NCBI GenBank assembly: GCA_029582265.1
Contig: CM055816.1
Location: forward strand, 3,564,698 to 3,628,697
Length of the DNA: 64,000 bases
Origin: Zoroaster sp. YZ-2022
Taxonomy: Eukaryota > Echinodermata > Asteroidea > Forcipulatida > Zoroasteridae
Direction of reading: 5' to 3'
The position numbers and the translations under genes are program-made. Position 1 is the stretch's first letter. Each line of letters opens with the position of its first letter. The notes under the pieces are model-generated. The model was not told the DNA's origin. It saw nothing but the letters and a program-made list of their open reading frames with translations, and ran no database searches. Below, piece after piece: positions 1 through 10,494 of this stretch.

Positions 1-243
1 ACCATCGAAAAAGAGGCGTTAGGTCTGGTCCTTACCCTACAACACTTTGAAGTGTATATAACCAATGGTGCTGGAGAGACGATCATTTATACTGATCATA
101 ATCCACTTGTGTTTTTGGAGAAATTCAAGACCAAGAACCAAAGATTATTTCGGTGGAATTTGATTTTGCAACCCTATCCACTCAAGATTGTTCATATTGC
201 CGGAAAGAGCAATGTTATTGGTGATGCTCTGTCCAGAGTTTAG
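1..243 (+). CDS. Ty3/Gypsy pol, C-terminal end of RNase H (partial)
   Basis: The reading frame is open from base 1 and enters from outside the window; it stops at TAG 241-243. The peptide has the end of a Ty3/Gypsy RNase H domain: an EKEAL start, the TDHNPLVFL block and the closing DALSR motif. In the family this domain removes the RNA strand during reverse transcription. The protein ends right after DALSR, and only about 200 bases separate it from the LTR, so no integrase can follow. That suggests either an integrase placed upstream of RT (as in Gmr1-like elements) or a truncated pol. Confidence 0.85.
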   Translation, partial: TIEKEALGLVLTLQHFEVYITNGAGETIIYTDHNPLVFLEKFKTKNQRLFRWNLILQPYPLKIVHIAGKSNVIGDALSRV

Positions 244-442
244 AAGATTGTACTTAATCACTTAATATTTATTTATCTGGTAAACCAGTGGGCCTAAGAG
301 TTTTAATAAGACTTATTTTGTTATTACTGTAAGAAGACTTAGCCAAGCATAACTGTTTAAACTTTGTTATAAGTTTATGTTAAAATTTCTTTTTGAAACG
401 AAAATTTCCTTCTGTAAATTTTCTTTATTTTATGGGGGGAGA
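244..442 (+). other. Retrotransposon 3' untranslated region with polypurine tract
   Basis: Non-coding AT-rich stretch between the pol stop and the LTR. Its last bases, tggggggaga (433-442), form a polypurine tract directly against the TGTTAC start of the LTR. In LTR elements this tract primes plus-strand DNA synthesis. Confidence 0.75.
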
Positions 443-1395
443 TGTTACATATACACACAAACTGTATGTGGAGATAATCCGTGCGTGACCGCGTGTTGAA
501 CCCAAAGTCGGCGGCATTATGTTTACGGGTTATAAATAGAACGTTCTGGAAGTTTATTTTTGGACAATGATGTAATTTAACAGAAATTTCTAGAAGTGAA
601 GTGAAGAAGAAACCTTTAGTATTTTCTAGAAGGGATTAAAAACTATAAATACGGGCTGGTAGAGGATTTTAAGCAGGACTTGAGCAAACCAAGACTTCGG
701 TAAACAGGAGTTGATGAGACTTCAGTGTACACCCACTAGGACCTGTGATGTCGCTTACGACTCGTCTGTGGAGTGATTTGAGAAAGTTCGTATTGACCGA
801 GTGAAGTGTCTGAGAGCTGAATTTAATTCCGGAAGAGACATTTTGTGAACTAAATCTATAGTTCAGTATTTTTGGGATCTCTTCTTTCCAAAATTTTTGT
901 CATGGTAGTCGACTTGTGTCCCCGTGGTTTCGTCTATTTCCGGCCGTTTGTTGGAGGTGAATTCGCCCCACGTTCAGCTGTATTTACACCGTGTCAGAGA
1001 ACTGCGTTTTCGCTGGAGCCTACTCAGTCCTCGGCCCGTAAGATCTTCTTATTTAGTATAAGATCTTCTTCTTATTTAGTATAAGATCTTCTTATTTAGT
1101 ATAAGATCTTCTTCTTATTTAGTATAAGATCTTCGTCTTATTTAGTATAAGATCATCTTCTTATTATTTTAGTATAAAATCTTTTCTTAATGTACACTTG
1201 TTTACCCTAATCATTGTACGCTTGTTAAACCCCATCGATATTTGTAGCGGTTGATATTTCATTATTAAATCACTTTGTTTCTTTGTTCTTTATATCAGTG
1301 TGACCTTGTTTGATTTCTTTGGTGTATCTGAGAAAATTCAGGCTTTTTGAGTAATTTGCATTCACCTATAGTTTGAAGATTTTCGGATCGTAACA
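443..1395 (+). mobile_element. Complete 3' LTR of the Ty3/Gypsy element
   Basis: The 953-bp LTR begins TGTTAC and ends GTAACA, a perfect 6-bp terminal inverted repeat with the usual TG...CA ends. TATA-like boxes occur near 528 and 645. An internal tandem array at about 1036-1175 repeats a 23-28 bp unit containing agtataagatcttctt. The sequence after 1395 (atccgtatatgc) matches the module repeat seen at about 6382, 7737 and 9359, so the element landed inside a module of the HYR/mucin array. The 5' flank is outside the window, so a target duplication cannot be checked. Confidence 0.85.
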
Positions 1396-1677
1396 ATCCG
1401 TATATGCAATGTACATTCTCTGCAATTATCCATTAAAAAAGGAATAGTACATGTAAAGAGTTATGCCGACATCATCTCAATACGTTCATATTGAACCCAG
1501 CACGTATAATTTAGGCAAGTTGTATGGTTGTGCTTCCTATGGGTATGCTTGTGTGTCAAAAAAGGTTGCTCACAAATGAACTGCAAGTTATGGTTACTGT
1601 CAGATTGTTTAGTTATATGAATGCTGATACTGTGTAATCGATTAGAGTGCAACCATAGCACAATACAAGATTTTCAC

Positions 1678-1796
1678 AGGTCTTGATTTTCAAGACCTAC
1701 AAATTTGGAAACACCATTGGTCCGAAAGCAAGACCAGACCAAGACCATAAGGAGAGAAGACCAAGGCTGAGACCAACAAAAGTGGTATTGAGACCT
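1678..1796. repeat. Palindromic intron repeat (AGGTCTTGA...TCAAGACCT), first copy
   Basis: The block opens with aggtcttga, a short spacer and tcaagacct, a 9-bp perfect inverted repeat, and closes with a relative of gtcttgagacct. It is rich in agacc/ggtct words. Related copies lie near 4687-4802, 6662-6783, 8018-8139, 9641-9762, 36301-36432 and 63566-63690, always upstream (plus sense) of the mucin-like exons. It is probably a small non-autonomous element spread by module duplication; I cannot name its family. Confidence 0.5.
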
Positions 1797-2009
1797 GTAA
1801 TACTGTTCAACATTTACATTATACGTTACATCAGCAAGCATTCTGTAAATAAGTATCGTTAATAATGGTAAGTTACAACTTCATTCATTTGTTAATAATT
1901 CATCTAGACTCTTCTAGCTTTTAGATAATTTCAACATAGCATCAACATATCTGATATCAAAATTTTGCTTCTAATAACCAATAAAATAACTAGTGCCATA
2001 AATAATCAC

Positions 2010-2246
2010 CTGGTTCCATCGTTGTTCCGACGGTGGTCGCCTCGGTGGTCGCCTCGGCGGTCGGCTCGGCGGTCGGCTCGGCTGTCGGCTCGGCAGTCGG
2101 CTTGTTGGTCGGCTCAGTCGTCGGCCCAGTCGTCGGCCCGGTCGTCGGATCGGTGGTCGGCCCGGTGGTCAGCACGGTGGTCGGCCCGGTGGTCGGCCCA
2201 GTGGTCGGCCCGGCTGAAGATTCTGTTGTGTAATCAGGAGTTAATT
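2010..2246 (-). CDS. Thr/Pro-rich mucin-like exon 1 (phase 1-1)
   Basis: 237-bp exon on the minus strand. The acceptor reads gtgtaacag before AATTAAC and the donor CCAG/GTGATT, both leaving a single base, so the exon is phase 1-1 and adds 79 codons. The peptide is repeats of the type GPTT, EPTA and EATT, with no Cys, as expected for an O-glycosylated spacer of an extracellular or surface protein. The repeats are more diverged than in the next two exons. Assignment to one gene with the HYR exons is inferred from shared modules and matching phases. Confidence 0.6.
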
Positions 2247-2429
2247 CTGTTACACACAAATTATTACAAAATATTACCAGTGTTTTCAGCGTCATTTACA
2301 TTATAGTTACATCAGCAAACATTCTGTAAATACGTATCGCTTATTATTTGTGAATAAATCTGCAAATCTTTCGTTCGTTAATAATGGTAAGTTACAATTT
2401 CATTCATTTTGTTATTCATGAATGCTCAC

Positions 2430-2753
2430 CTGTTGTTCCAATCGTTGTTCCGATCGTTCTTCCGACGGTCGTGGACTTGGTCGTGGACTTGGTAGTGGGC
2501 TCGGTGGTGGGCTCGGTGGTGGGCTCGGTGGTGGGCTCGGTGGTGGGCTCGGTGGTGGGCTCGGTGGTGGGCTCGGTGGTGGGCTCGGTGGTGGGCTCGG
2601 TGGTGGGCTCGGTGGTGGGCTCGGTGGTGGGCTCGGTGGTGGGCTCGGAGGTGGGCTCGGAGGTGGGCTCGGAGGTGGGCTCGGAGGTGGGCTCGGTGGT
2701 GGGCTCGGTGGTCGACACGGCTGGAGATCCTGTTGTGTAATCAGAAGTTAATT
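2430..2753 (-). CDS. Thr/Pro/Glu-rich mucin-like exon 2 (12-bp repeat array)
   Basis: 324-bp phase 1-1 exon, 108 codons, acceptor gtgtaacag/AATTAAC and donor AACAG/GTGAGC. Its core is a perfect 12-bp minisatellite (plus-strand unit ggtgggctcggt) coding TTEP, with four TSEP variant units near the upstream end. The three plus-strand readings (VGSV, GGLG, WARW) come from the same repeat and are not genes. The flanking intron is nearly identical to that of the next exon, so the pair is a recent duplication. Confidence 0.6.
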
Positions 2754-2936
2754 CTGTTACACACAAATTATTACAAAATATTACCAGTGTTTTCTGCGTC
2801 ATTTACATTATAGTTACATCAGCAAACATTCTGTAAATACGTATCGCTTATTATTTGTGAATAAATCTGCAAATCTTTCGTTCGTTAATAATGGTAAGTT
2901 ACAATTTCATTCATTTTGTTATTCATGAATGCTCAC

Positions 2937-3296
2937 CTGTTGTTCCAATCGTTGTTCCGATCGTTCTTCCGACGGTCGTGGACTTGGTCGTGGACTTGGT
3001 CGTGGGCTCGGTGGTGGGCTCGGTGGTGGGCTCGGTGGTGGGCTCGGTGGTGGGCTCGGTGGTGGGCTCGGTGGTGGGCTCGGTGGTGGGCTCGGTGGTG
3101 GGCTCGGTGGTGGGCTCGGTGGTGGGCTCGGTGGTGGGCTCGGTGGTGGGCTCGGTGGTGGGCTCGGTGGTGGGCTCGGTGGTGGGCTCGGTGGTGGGCT
3201 CGGAGGTGGGCTCGGAGGTGGGCTCGGAGGTGGGCTCGGTGGTGGGCTCGGTGGTCGACACGGCTGGAGATCCTGTTGTGTAATCAGAAGTTAATT
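2937..3296 (-). CDS. Thr/Pro/Glu-rich mucin-like exon 3 (12-bp repeat array)
   Basis: 360-bp phase 1-1 exon, 120 codons, with the same splice sites as the exon at 2430-2753. It differs mainly in repeat number: 36 bp (three 12-bp units) longer overall, with three rather than four TSEP units. The length difference between otherwise near-identical exons points to replication slippage or unequal exchange inside the coding minisatellite. Confidence 0.6.
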
Positions 3297-3640
3297 CTGT
3301 TACACACAAATTATTACAAAATATTACCAATATTTTCAGCGTCATGGGAAAGACTTAATTGCTGTATGTGAAAAATGATATTCATTGATGTAAATTGCTC
3401 ATCATTCTTTCACATAAAACACTCATTATGACTTTACCACTACAGGGTGAAGATCTTAGATGAATACTGCAATAATTTCGGTCGAGTTACTTACTCAAAT
3501 CTATATATGTCTGAGATGCCAATGTTGTTTAAAAGCTACATTGTATTTAAAATAACTGCATGGTGAATTCCATCAGAACAACGAACAAGAATCTTGGATA
3601 AAATTACAGTTATAATGATGAATACTACATTTAATTTGAC

Positions 3641-3904
3641 CTATGACAGTGACATTGAAGCCACACATCGCAGTTTTGATTGCAGCATCAGATGTATAAC
3701 ATGTCACCAGTGCGTCACCAACTTCCAAAAAGTCTCCTGAATTCACTTCTACAGTTTCATTATCACACCCAATCCAGCAAGTGGTATTGACGACTCCATC
3801 AACAATGTCAGATGCATTGACCATCCAGTATACTGTACTTCCGTTGGTTCCCATGCTCGCATTGACAGTAATAGCAGATGGACAGTATATATTTGGACCA
3901 ATGC
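3641..3904 (-). CDS. HYR (hyalin repeat) domain exon, copy A
   Basis: 264-bp exon, 88 codons, phase 1-1. The peptide runs from a YCPSAITVN start through MGTNGSTVYW, NASDIVDGV, CWIGCDNETV and a TCYTSDAA turn to MCGFNVTVI, the layout of a HYR domain, an Ig-like extracellular adhesion module. The acceptor is ttgaacag/GC and the donor ATAG/GTCAAA, a poorer donor than the GTAAAA of copy B. Compared with copy B, the usual AAGN turn after TSD is AAIK. Several N-x-S/T sites are present. Confidence 0.7.
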
Positions 3905-3910
3905 CTGTTC

Positions 3911-4390
3911 AAAATATTATCAATAACAACATTTGGTTTTTCTGTGAAATTTCCAACCGTCATCAGCTTAGTTTTATTAACATTTAGCTTCAACAGTCTC
4001 TTCTTCCCCGATTCGTTAACTTTTTCTGTAATTTGCGTTATATTCTAGAGACTGTTTGATACCAGTGCAGTATCATCAGCATAACGCAGAATTATGATGT
4101 TTTCGCCACCAATAGTTATTCTCAGATTTTCAATGTCTGTGTCACGCATAGCGGTCTCAGTATATAGAAAGAAAAGGGATGGCGAGGCAATACAAACTTG
4201 TTGAACACCTTTATGTATGGCGAAGGGATCGCTGTACTTTCCATCTTATAACAGCTGACTGACCGATATATACAGTCTCTGGAGTAGTGCGACAATACGC
4301 TTGGGATATCCCATATTGATCAGCATGTCAAAGAGCTGAACTTGACTGATGCTATCAAAAGCTTTGCTGTAGTCTATGAACGGCTTAAAA
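3911..4390 (-). pseudogene. Degraded RTE-like reverse transcriptase fragment, module 1
   Basis: Read on the minus strand this segment shows FIDYSKAFDS, MGYPKRIV, then after frame breaks LRITIGGENI, RYADDTAL and KTKLMTVG. These are RT-domain landmarks of the RTE/endonuclease-RT class of non-LTR elements, with the catalytic YADD preserved. Frameshifts and an in-frame TAG (near 4044) make it dead. It reaches to within a few bases of the HYR exon, so the intron end used as that exon's splice acceptor lies in element-derived sequence. Confidence 0.65.
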
Positions 4391-5058
4391 TGTTTGTATG
4401 TTTATTATTGCACCCGTATATGCAATGTACATTCTGTGCAATTATCCATTAAAAAAAGGAATAGTACATGTAAAGAGTTATGCCGACATCTCAATAAGTT
4501 CATATTGAACCCAGCACGTATAATTTAGGCAAGTTGTATGGTTGTGCTTCCTATGGGAATGCTTGTGTCAAAAAAGGTTGCTCATAAATGAACTCCAAGT
4601 AATGGTTACTGTCAGATTGTTTAGTTATACTGATACTGTGTAATCAATTAGAGTGCAACCATAGCACAATAAAAAGATTTTCACAGGTCTTGATTTTCAA
4701 GACCTACACATTTGGACACACCATTGGTCCGAGAGCAAGACGAGACCAATACCATGAGGAGAGAAGACCAAGACTGAGACCAACAAAAGTGGTCTTGAGA
4801 CCTATACAACTGTTCAACATTTAAATTATATGTTACATCAGCAAACATTCTGTAAATAAGTATCGCTTATTATTGTGAATAAATCTTAAAATCTTTCGTT
4901 CGTTAATAATGGTAAGTTACAACTTCATTCATTTTGTTATTAATTCAACTAGACTTTTCTTCAAGCTTTTAGATAACAATCAACACAGCATCAATATATC
5001 TGATATCAAAATTTTCCTTCTAATAACCAATAAAATAACTAGTGCCATAAATGCTCAC

Positions 5059-5265
5059 CTGTTGGTCCGATCGTTGTTCCGACTGTTGTTGTACCAACAG
5101 TCGTCGGCTCAGTCGTCAGCTCGGTCGTCGGATCGGTCGACGGCTCGGTCGACGGCTCGGTCGACGGCTCGGTCGGCGGCTCGGTCGGCGGCTCGGTCGA
5201 CGGCTCGGTTGGCGGCTCGGTCGGCGGCTCGGTCGGAGATTCTGTTGTGTAATCAGGAGTTAATT
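5059..5265 (-). CDS. Thr/Pro/Glu-rich mucin-like exon (module 2)
   Basis: 207-bp phase 1-1 exon, 69 codons, donor ACAG/GTGAGC, acceptor gtaacag/AATTAAC. It codes for EPPT, EPST and EPTT repeats flanked by ELTPDYTTES and a TVGTTIGPTG end. The repeat unit (ggctcggtcggc and relatives) is a diverged form of the 12-bp unit of the exons at 2.4-3.3 kb. The next exon upstream in the gene, at 5609-5872, is HYR, so each module pairs one mucin-like and one HYR exon. Confidence 0.6.
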
Positions 5266-5608
5266 CTGTTACACAAAAATTATTACCAAATATTACTAAT
5301 GTTTTCGGCGTCATGGGAAAAACTTAATTACTGTATGTGAAAATTGATGTTCATTATTAACGTAAATTGCTCATCATTCTTTCACATAAAACACTCACTG
5401 TGACTTTACCACTACAGGGTGAAGATCTTAGATGAATACTGCAATAATTTGGGTCTAGTTACTTACTCAAATATATGTCTGAGATTCCAATGTTGTTTAA
5501 AAGCTACATTGTATTTAAAATAACTGCATGACGAATTCCATCAGAACAACGAAGAAGAATATTGGATAAAATTACAGGTATAATGATTAATTCAACATTT
5601 AATTTTAC

Positions 5609-5872
5609 CTATGACAGTGACATTGAAGCCACACATTGCAGTGTTGCCTGCAGCATCAGATGTATTACATGTCACCAGTGTGTCACCAACATCAAAAAAG
5701 TCTCCTGAATTCACTTCTACAGTTTCATTATCACATCCAATCCAGCAAGTGGTATTGACGACTCCATCAACAATGTCAGATGCATTGACCATCCAGTATA
5801 CTGTACTTCCGTTGGTTCCCATGCTCGCATTGACAGTAATAGCAGATGGACAGTATATATTTGGACCAATGC
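5609..5872 (-). CDS. HYR (hyalin repeat) domain exon, copy B
   Basis: 264 bp, 88 codons, phase 1-1, with the best splice sites of the three HYR copies: donor ATAG/GTAAAA, acceptor ttgaacag/GC. The peptide has the canonical end VTCNTSDAAGN then MCGFNVTVI, with conserved Cys in CPSAITV, TCWIGC, VTC and AMC contexts. This is the copy most likely to be functional. Confidence 0.72.
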
Positions 5873-5878
5873 CTGTTC

Positions 5879-6348
5879 AAAATATTATCAAGAACAACAT
5901 TTGGTTTATCTGTGAAATTTCCAATCGTCGTCAGCTTAGTTTTCTTAGCATTTAGCTTCAACAGTCTCTTCTTCCCCGATTCGTTAACTTTTTCTGTAAT
6001 TTGCGTTATATTCTAGAGACTGTTTGATACCAGTGCAGTATCATCAGCATAACGCAGAATTGTGATGTTTTCGCCACCAATAGTTATTCTCAGATTTTCA
6101 ATGTCTGTGTCACGCATAGCGGTATCAGTATATAGAAATAAAAGGGATGGCGAGGCAATACAAACTTGTTGAACACCTTTATGTATCGCGAAGGGATCGC
6201 TGTACTTCCCATCTTATAACAGCTGACTGACCGATATATACAGTCTTTGGAGTAGTACGACATTACGCTTGGGATATCCCATATTGATCAGCATGTCAAA
6301 GAGCTGAACTTGACTGATGCTATCAAAGGCATTACTGTTAGTCTATGA
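5879..6348 (-). pseudogene. Degraded RTE-like reverse transcriptase fragment, module 2
   Basis: Second copy of the relic at 3911-4390, with the same order of RT landmarks and the same break points, so it was duplicated with the module after it had decayed. KTKLTTIG and YADD contexts remain visible on the minus strand. Confidence 0.6.
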
Positions 6349-6955
6349 ACGGCTTTAAGTGTTTGTGTGTTTATTATTGCATCCGTATATGCAATGTACA
6401 TTCTGTGCAATTATCCATTATAAAAGGAATAGTACGTGTAAAGAGTTATGTAGACATCGTCTCAATAAGTTCATATTGAACTCAGCAGGTATAATTTATG
6501 CAAGTTGTATGGTTGTGCTTCCTATGGGTATGCTTTGTGTCCAAAAAAGGTTGCTCACAAATGAACTGCAAGTTATAGTTACTTTTAGATTGCTTAGTTT
6601 TATGAATGCTGATACTCTGTAATCAATTAGAGTGCAACCATAGAATAATAAAAGATTTTCACAGGTCTTGATTTTCAACATCTACAAATTTGGAAACACC
6701 ATTGGCCCGAGAGCAAGAAGAGACCAAGACTTTAATTAGAAGAGAAGACCAAGACTGAGACCAACAAAAGTGGTCTTGAGACCTACAACATTGTTCAACA
6801 TTTACATTATACGTTACATCAGCAAACTTTCTGTAAATAGGTATCGCTTATTATTGTGAATAAATCTTAAAATCTTTCGTTCGTTAATAATGGTAAGTTA
6901 CAACTTCATTCATTTTGTTATTAATTCAACTAGAGTTTTCATTATTAATGCTCAC

Positions 6956-7051
6956 CTGTAATTGTTCCAACTGTTGTTTCAGTTGATAGTGTTGTTGATT
7001 CTGTTGTAGATTCAGTTGATGATGTTTCTGTTGTGGAATCAGGTGTTGATT
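6956..7051 (-). CDS. Short Ser/Thr-rich exon (module 3)
   Basis: 96 bp, 32 codons, phase 1-1, acceptor tgtataacag/AATCAAC, donor TACAG/GTGAGC. It codes for a Ser/Thr/Glu-rich peptide (ESTTESTT type) without the TTEP array. Compared with modules 4 and 5, this module lacks about 300 bp including a second mucin-like exon: the intron jumps from ttcaactaga directly to attattaatgctcac. Confidence 0.55.
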
Positions 7052-7252
7052 CTGTTATACACAAGTTATTAGAAAAAAATTATCAATGTTTATAACTCAT
7101 TTAGAAACCTAATCTTAATTTGAAAGACCTCTGCAATCTAAATCAAGACATATTCATGTTTAATTCAACTTATAATTTAGTAACTCCAAATACTGCATAA
7201 TCCATAATAATAATTCTTTTAAATTGATTAAACAAATAAGGGTGTTTTGGCA

Positions 7253-7625
7253 CAATCAAACTCACCAAAATATTCAGCACCATAACTACACCAAAAATGA
7301 TGCATGGCATGGTGCTCATTTGGTGCTTATTTAAATATTTGCCATGCACCAAAACCGCACCAGTTGTTTGTAGTGCAGTTTTAGTGTATACATATAAGTA
7401 TATGTACAACTGCAATGAAAATACACCAGCCACACCAAAACTACACCAAATGCCCACACCAAAACTACACCAAATGCCCACACCAAAACTACACCAAATT
7501 CCCATACCAAAACTACACCAAATGCCCACACCAAAACTACACCAAATGCCCACACCAAAACTACACCACAATTCCCTGCATCAAAACCACTCCACTGGTG
7601 CTCTTTTGGTGCTAATTTAAATAAT
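7253..7625. repeat. CACCAAAAC minisatellite with inverted ends, copy 1
   Basis: Six tandem 24-bp units (caccaaaactacaccaaatg plus four bases) lie between flanks made of inverted relatives of the same words, tggtgctcatttggtgc on one side and ggtgctcttttggtgc on the other. It can fold into long hairpins. Long frames on both strands (LHQMPTPK, FGVGIWCS and similar) simply read the 24-bp unit and are not genes. It lies in an intron of the module. Confidence 0.7.
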
Positions 7626-8394
7626 TGGGATATCCCATTTTATCAGCATGTCAAAGAGCTGAACTTGACTGATGCTATCAAAGGCATTACTGTTAGTCTA
7701 TGAACGGCTTTAAATGTTTGTGTGTTTATTATTGCATCCGTATAAGCAATGTACATTCTGTGCAATTATCCATTAAAAAAGGAATGGTACGTGTAAAGAG
7801 TTATGCCGACATCATCTCAATAAGTTCATATTGAATCCAGCATGTATAATTTAGGCAAGTTGTATGGTTGTGCTTCCTATGGGTATGCTTAGTGTCCAAA
7901 AAAGGTTGCTCACAAATGAACTGCAAGTTATAGTTACTTTTAGATTGTTTAGTTTTATGAATGCTGATACTCTGTAATCAATTAGAGTGCAACCATAGAA
8001 TAATAAAAGATTTTCACAGGTCTTGATTTTCAAGATCTACAAATTTGGAAACACCATTGGTCCGAGAGCAAGACGAGACCAAGACCTTAATTAGAAGAGA
8101 AGACCAAGACTGAGACCAACAAAAGTGGTCTTGAGACCTACAACATTGTTCAACATTTACATTATACGTTACATCAGCAAACTTTCTGTAAATAAGTATC
8201 GCTTATTATTGTGAATAAATCTTAAAATCTTTCGTTCGTTAATAATGGTAAGTTACAACTTCATTCATTTTGTTATTAATTCATCTAGACTTTTCTTCAA
8301 GCTTTTAGGTAATAATTAACACAGCATCAATATATCTGATATCAAAATTATCCTTCTAATAACCAATAAAATAACTAGTGCCATAAATGATCAC

Positions 8395-8481
8395 CTGTTA
8401 TTCCGACCGTTGTTCCGACTGTTGTTGTACCGACAGTCGTCGGCTCGGTTGGAGATTCTGTTGTGGAATCAGGAGTTAATT
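8395..8481 (-). CDS. Short mucin-like exon a (module 4)
   Basis: 87 bp, 29 codons, phase 1-1; acceptor gtaacag/AATTAAC and donor TAACAG/GTGATC. It keeps the ELTPDSTTES start and the TVGTTTVGTTVG-type end of the longer exons but only one EPT unit, so the TTEP array is absent or was never expanded here. Confidence 0.5.
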
Positions 8482-8583
8482 CTGTTACACAAAAATTATT
8501 ACAACAAATTATCAATGTTTTCAGCGTCATGGGAAAGATTTAATTACTGCATGTGAAAATTGATGTTCATTATTAATGCTCAC

Positions 8584-8676
8584 CTGTTGTTCCAACTGTT
8601 GTTTCTGTTGATAGTGTTGTTGATTCTGTTGTAGATTCAGTTGATGAAGTTTCTGTTGTGGAATCAGGTGTTGATT
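8584..8676 (-). CDS. Short Ser/Thr-rich exon b (module 4)
   Basis: 93 bp, 31 codons, phase 1-1; acceptor tataacag/AATCAAC, donor AACAG/GTGAGC. It codes for a Ser/Thr/Glu-rich peptide related to the exon at 6956-7051 and lies only about 100 bp from the exon at 8395-8481. Confidence 0.5.
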
Positions 8677-8872
8677 CTGTTATACACAAGTTATTAGAAA
8701 AAAATTATCAATGTTTATAACTCATTTAGAAACCTAATCTTAATTTGAAAGACCTCTGCAATCTAAATCAAGACATATTCATGTTTAATTCAACTTATAA
8801 TTTAGTAACTCCAAATACTGCATAATCCATAATAATAATTCTTTTAAATTGATTAAACAAATAAGGGTGTTT

Positions 8873-9245
8873 TGGCAGAATCAAACCCATCAAAACACTC
8901 GGCACCATAACTACACCAAGAATTATGCCTGGCATGGTGCTCATTTGGTGCTTATTTAAATATTTGCCATGCACCAAAACCGCACCAGTTGTTTGTGGTG
9001 CAGTTTTGGTGTATACATACATACATGTACAGCTGCAATGAAAATACACCAGCCACACCAAAACTACACCAAATGCCCACACCAAAACTACACCAAATGC
9101 CCACACCAAAACTACACCAAATTCCCATACCAAAACTACACCAAATGCCCACACCAAAACTACACCAAATGCCCACACCAAAACTACACCACAATTCCCT
9201 GCATCAAAACCACTCCACTGGTGCTCTTTTGGTGCTAATTTAAAT
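8873..9245. repeat. CACCAAAAC minisatellite, copy 2
   Basis: Near-identical to the copy at 7253-7625, again with six 24-bp units and the same inverted flanks. It ends at the same joint with reverse-transcriptase relic (aattgggatatccc). Confidence 0.7.
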
Positions 9246-10017
9246 AATTGGGATATCCCATTTTATCAGCATGTCAAAGAGCTGAACTTGACTGATGCTA
9301 TCAAAGGCATTACTGTTAGTCTATGAACGGCTTTAAATGTTTGTGTGTTTATTATTGCATCCGTATAAGCAATGTACATTCTGTGCAATTATCCATTAAA
9401 AAAGGAATGGTACGTGTAAAGAGTTATGCCGACATCATCTCAATAAGTTCATATTGAACCCAGCATGTATAATTTAGGCAAGTTGTATGGTTGTGCTTCC
9501 TATGGGTATGCTTAGTGTCCAAAAAAGGTTGCTCACAAATGAACTGCAAGTTATAGTTACTTTTAGATTGTTTAGTTTTATGAATGCTGATACTCTGTAA
9601 TCAATTAGAGTGCAACCATAGAATAATAAAAGATTTTCACAGGTCTTGATTTTCAAGATCTACAAATTTGGAAACACCATTGGTCCGAGAGCAAGACGAG
9701 ACCAAGACCTTAATTAGAAGAGAAGACCAAGACTGAGACCAACAAAAGTGGTCTTGAGACCTACAACATTGTTCAACATTTACATTACACGTTACATCAG
9801 CAAACTTTCTGTAAATAAGTATCGCTTATTATTGTGAATAAATCTTAACATCTTTCGTTCGTTAATAATGGTAAGTTACAACTTCATTCATTTTGTTATT
9901 AATTCATCTAGACTTTTCTTCAAGCTTTTAGGTAATAATTAACACAGCATCAATATATCTGATATCAAAATTATCCTTCTAATAACCAATAAAATAACTA
10001 GTGCCATAAATGATCAC

Positions 10018-10104
10018 CTGTTATTCCGACCGTTGTTCCGACTGTTGTTGTACCGACAGTCGTCGGCTCGGTTGGAGATTCTGTTGTGGAATCAGGAGTT
10101 AATT
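10018..10104 (-). CDS. Short mucin-like exon a (module 5)
   Basis: Duplicate of the exon at 8395-8481, with the same 87-bp length, splice sites and phase. Confidence 0.5.
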
Positions 10105-10206
10105 CTGTTACACAAAAATTATTACAACAAATTATCAATGTTTTCAGCGTCATGGGAAAGATTTAATTACTGCATGTGAAAATTGATGTTCATTATTAAT
10201 GCTCAC

Positions 10207-10299
10207 CTGTTGTTCCAACTGTTGTTTCTGTTGATAGTGTTGTTGATTCTGTTGTAGATTCAGTTGATGAAGTTTCTGTTGTGGAATCAGGTGTTGATT
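10207..10299 (-). CDS. Short Ser/Thr-rich exon b (module 5)
   Basis: Duplicate of the exon at 8584-8676, with the same 93-bp length, phase and splice sites. Confidence 0.5.
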
Positions 10300-10494
10300 C
10301 TGTTATACACAAGTTATTAGAAAAAGAATTATCAATGTTTATAACTCATTTAGAAACATAATCTTAATTTGAAAGACCTCTGCAATCTAAATCAAGACAT
10401 ATTCATGTTTAATTCAACTTATAATTTAGTAACTCCAAATACTGCATAATCCATTATAATAATTCTTTTAAATTGATTAAACAAATAAGGGTGC

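Noticed and set aside
2033..3371. Plus-strand frames rich in VGSV, GGLG and WARW
   Set aside because: Opposite-strand readings of the TTEP minisatellite; only the minus strand has matching splice sites and phases.
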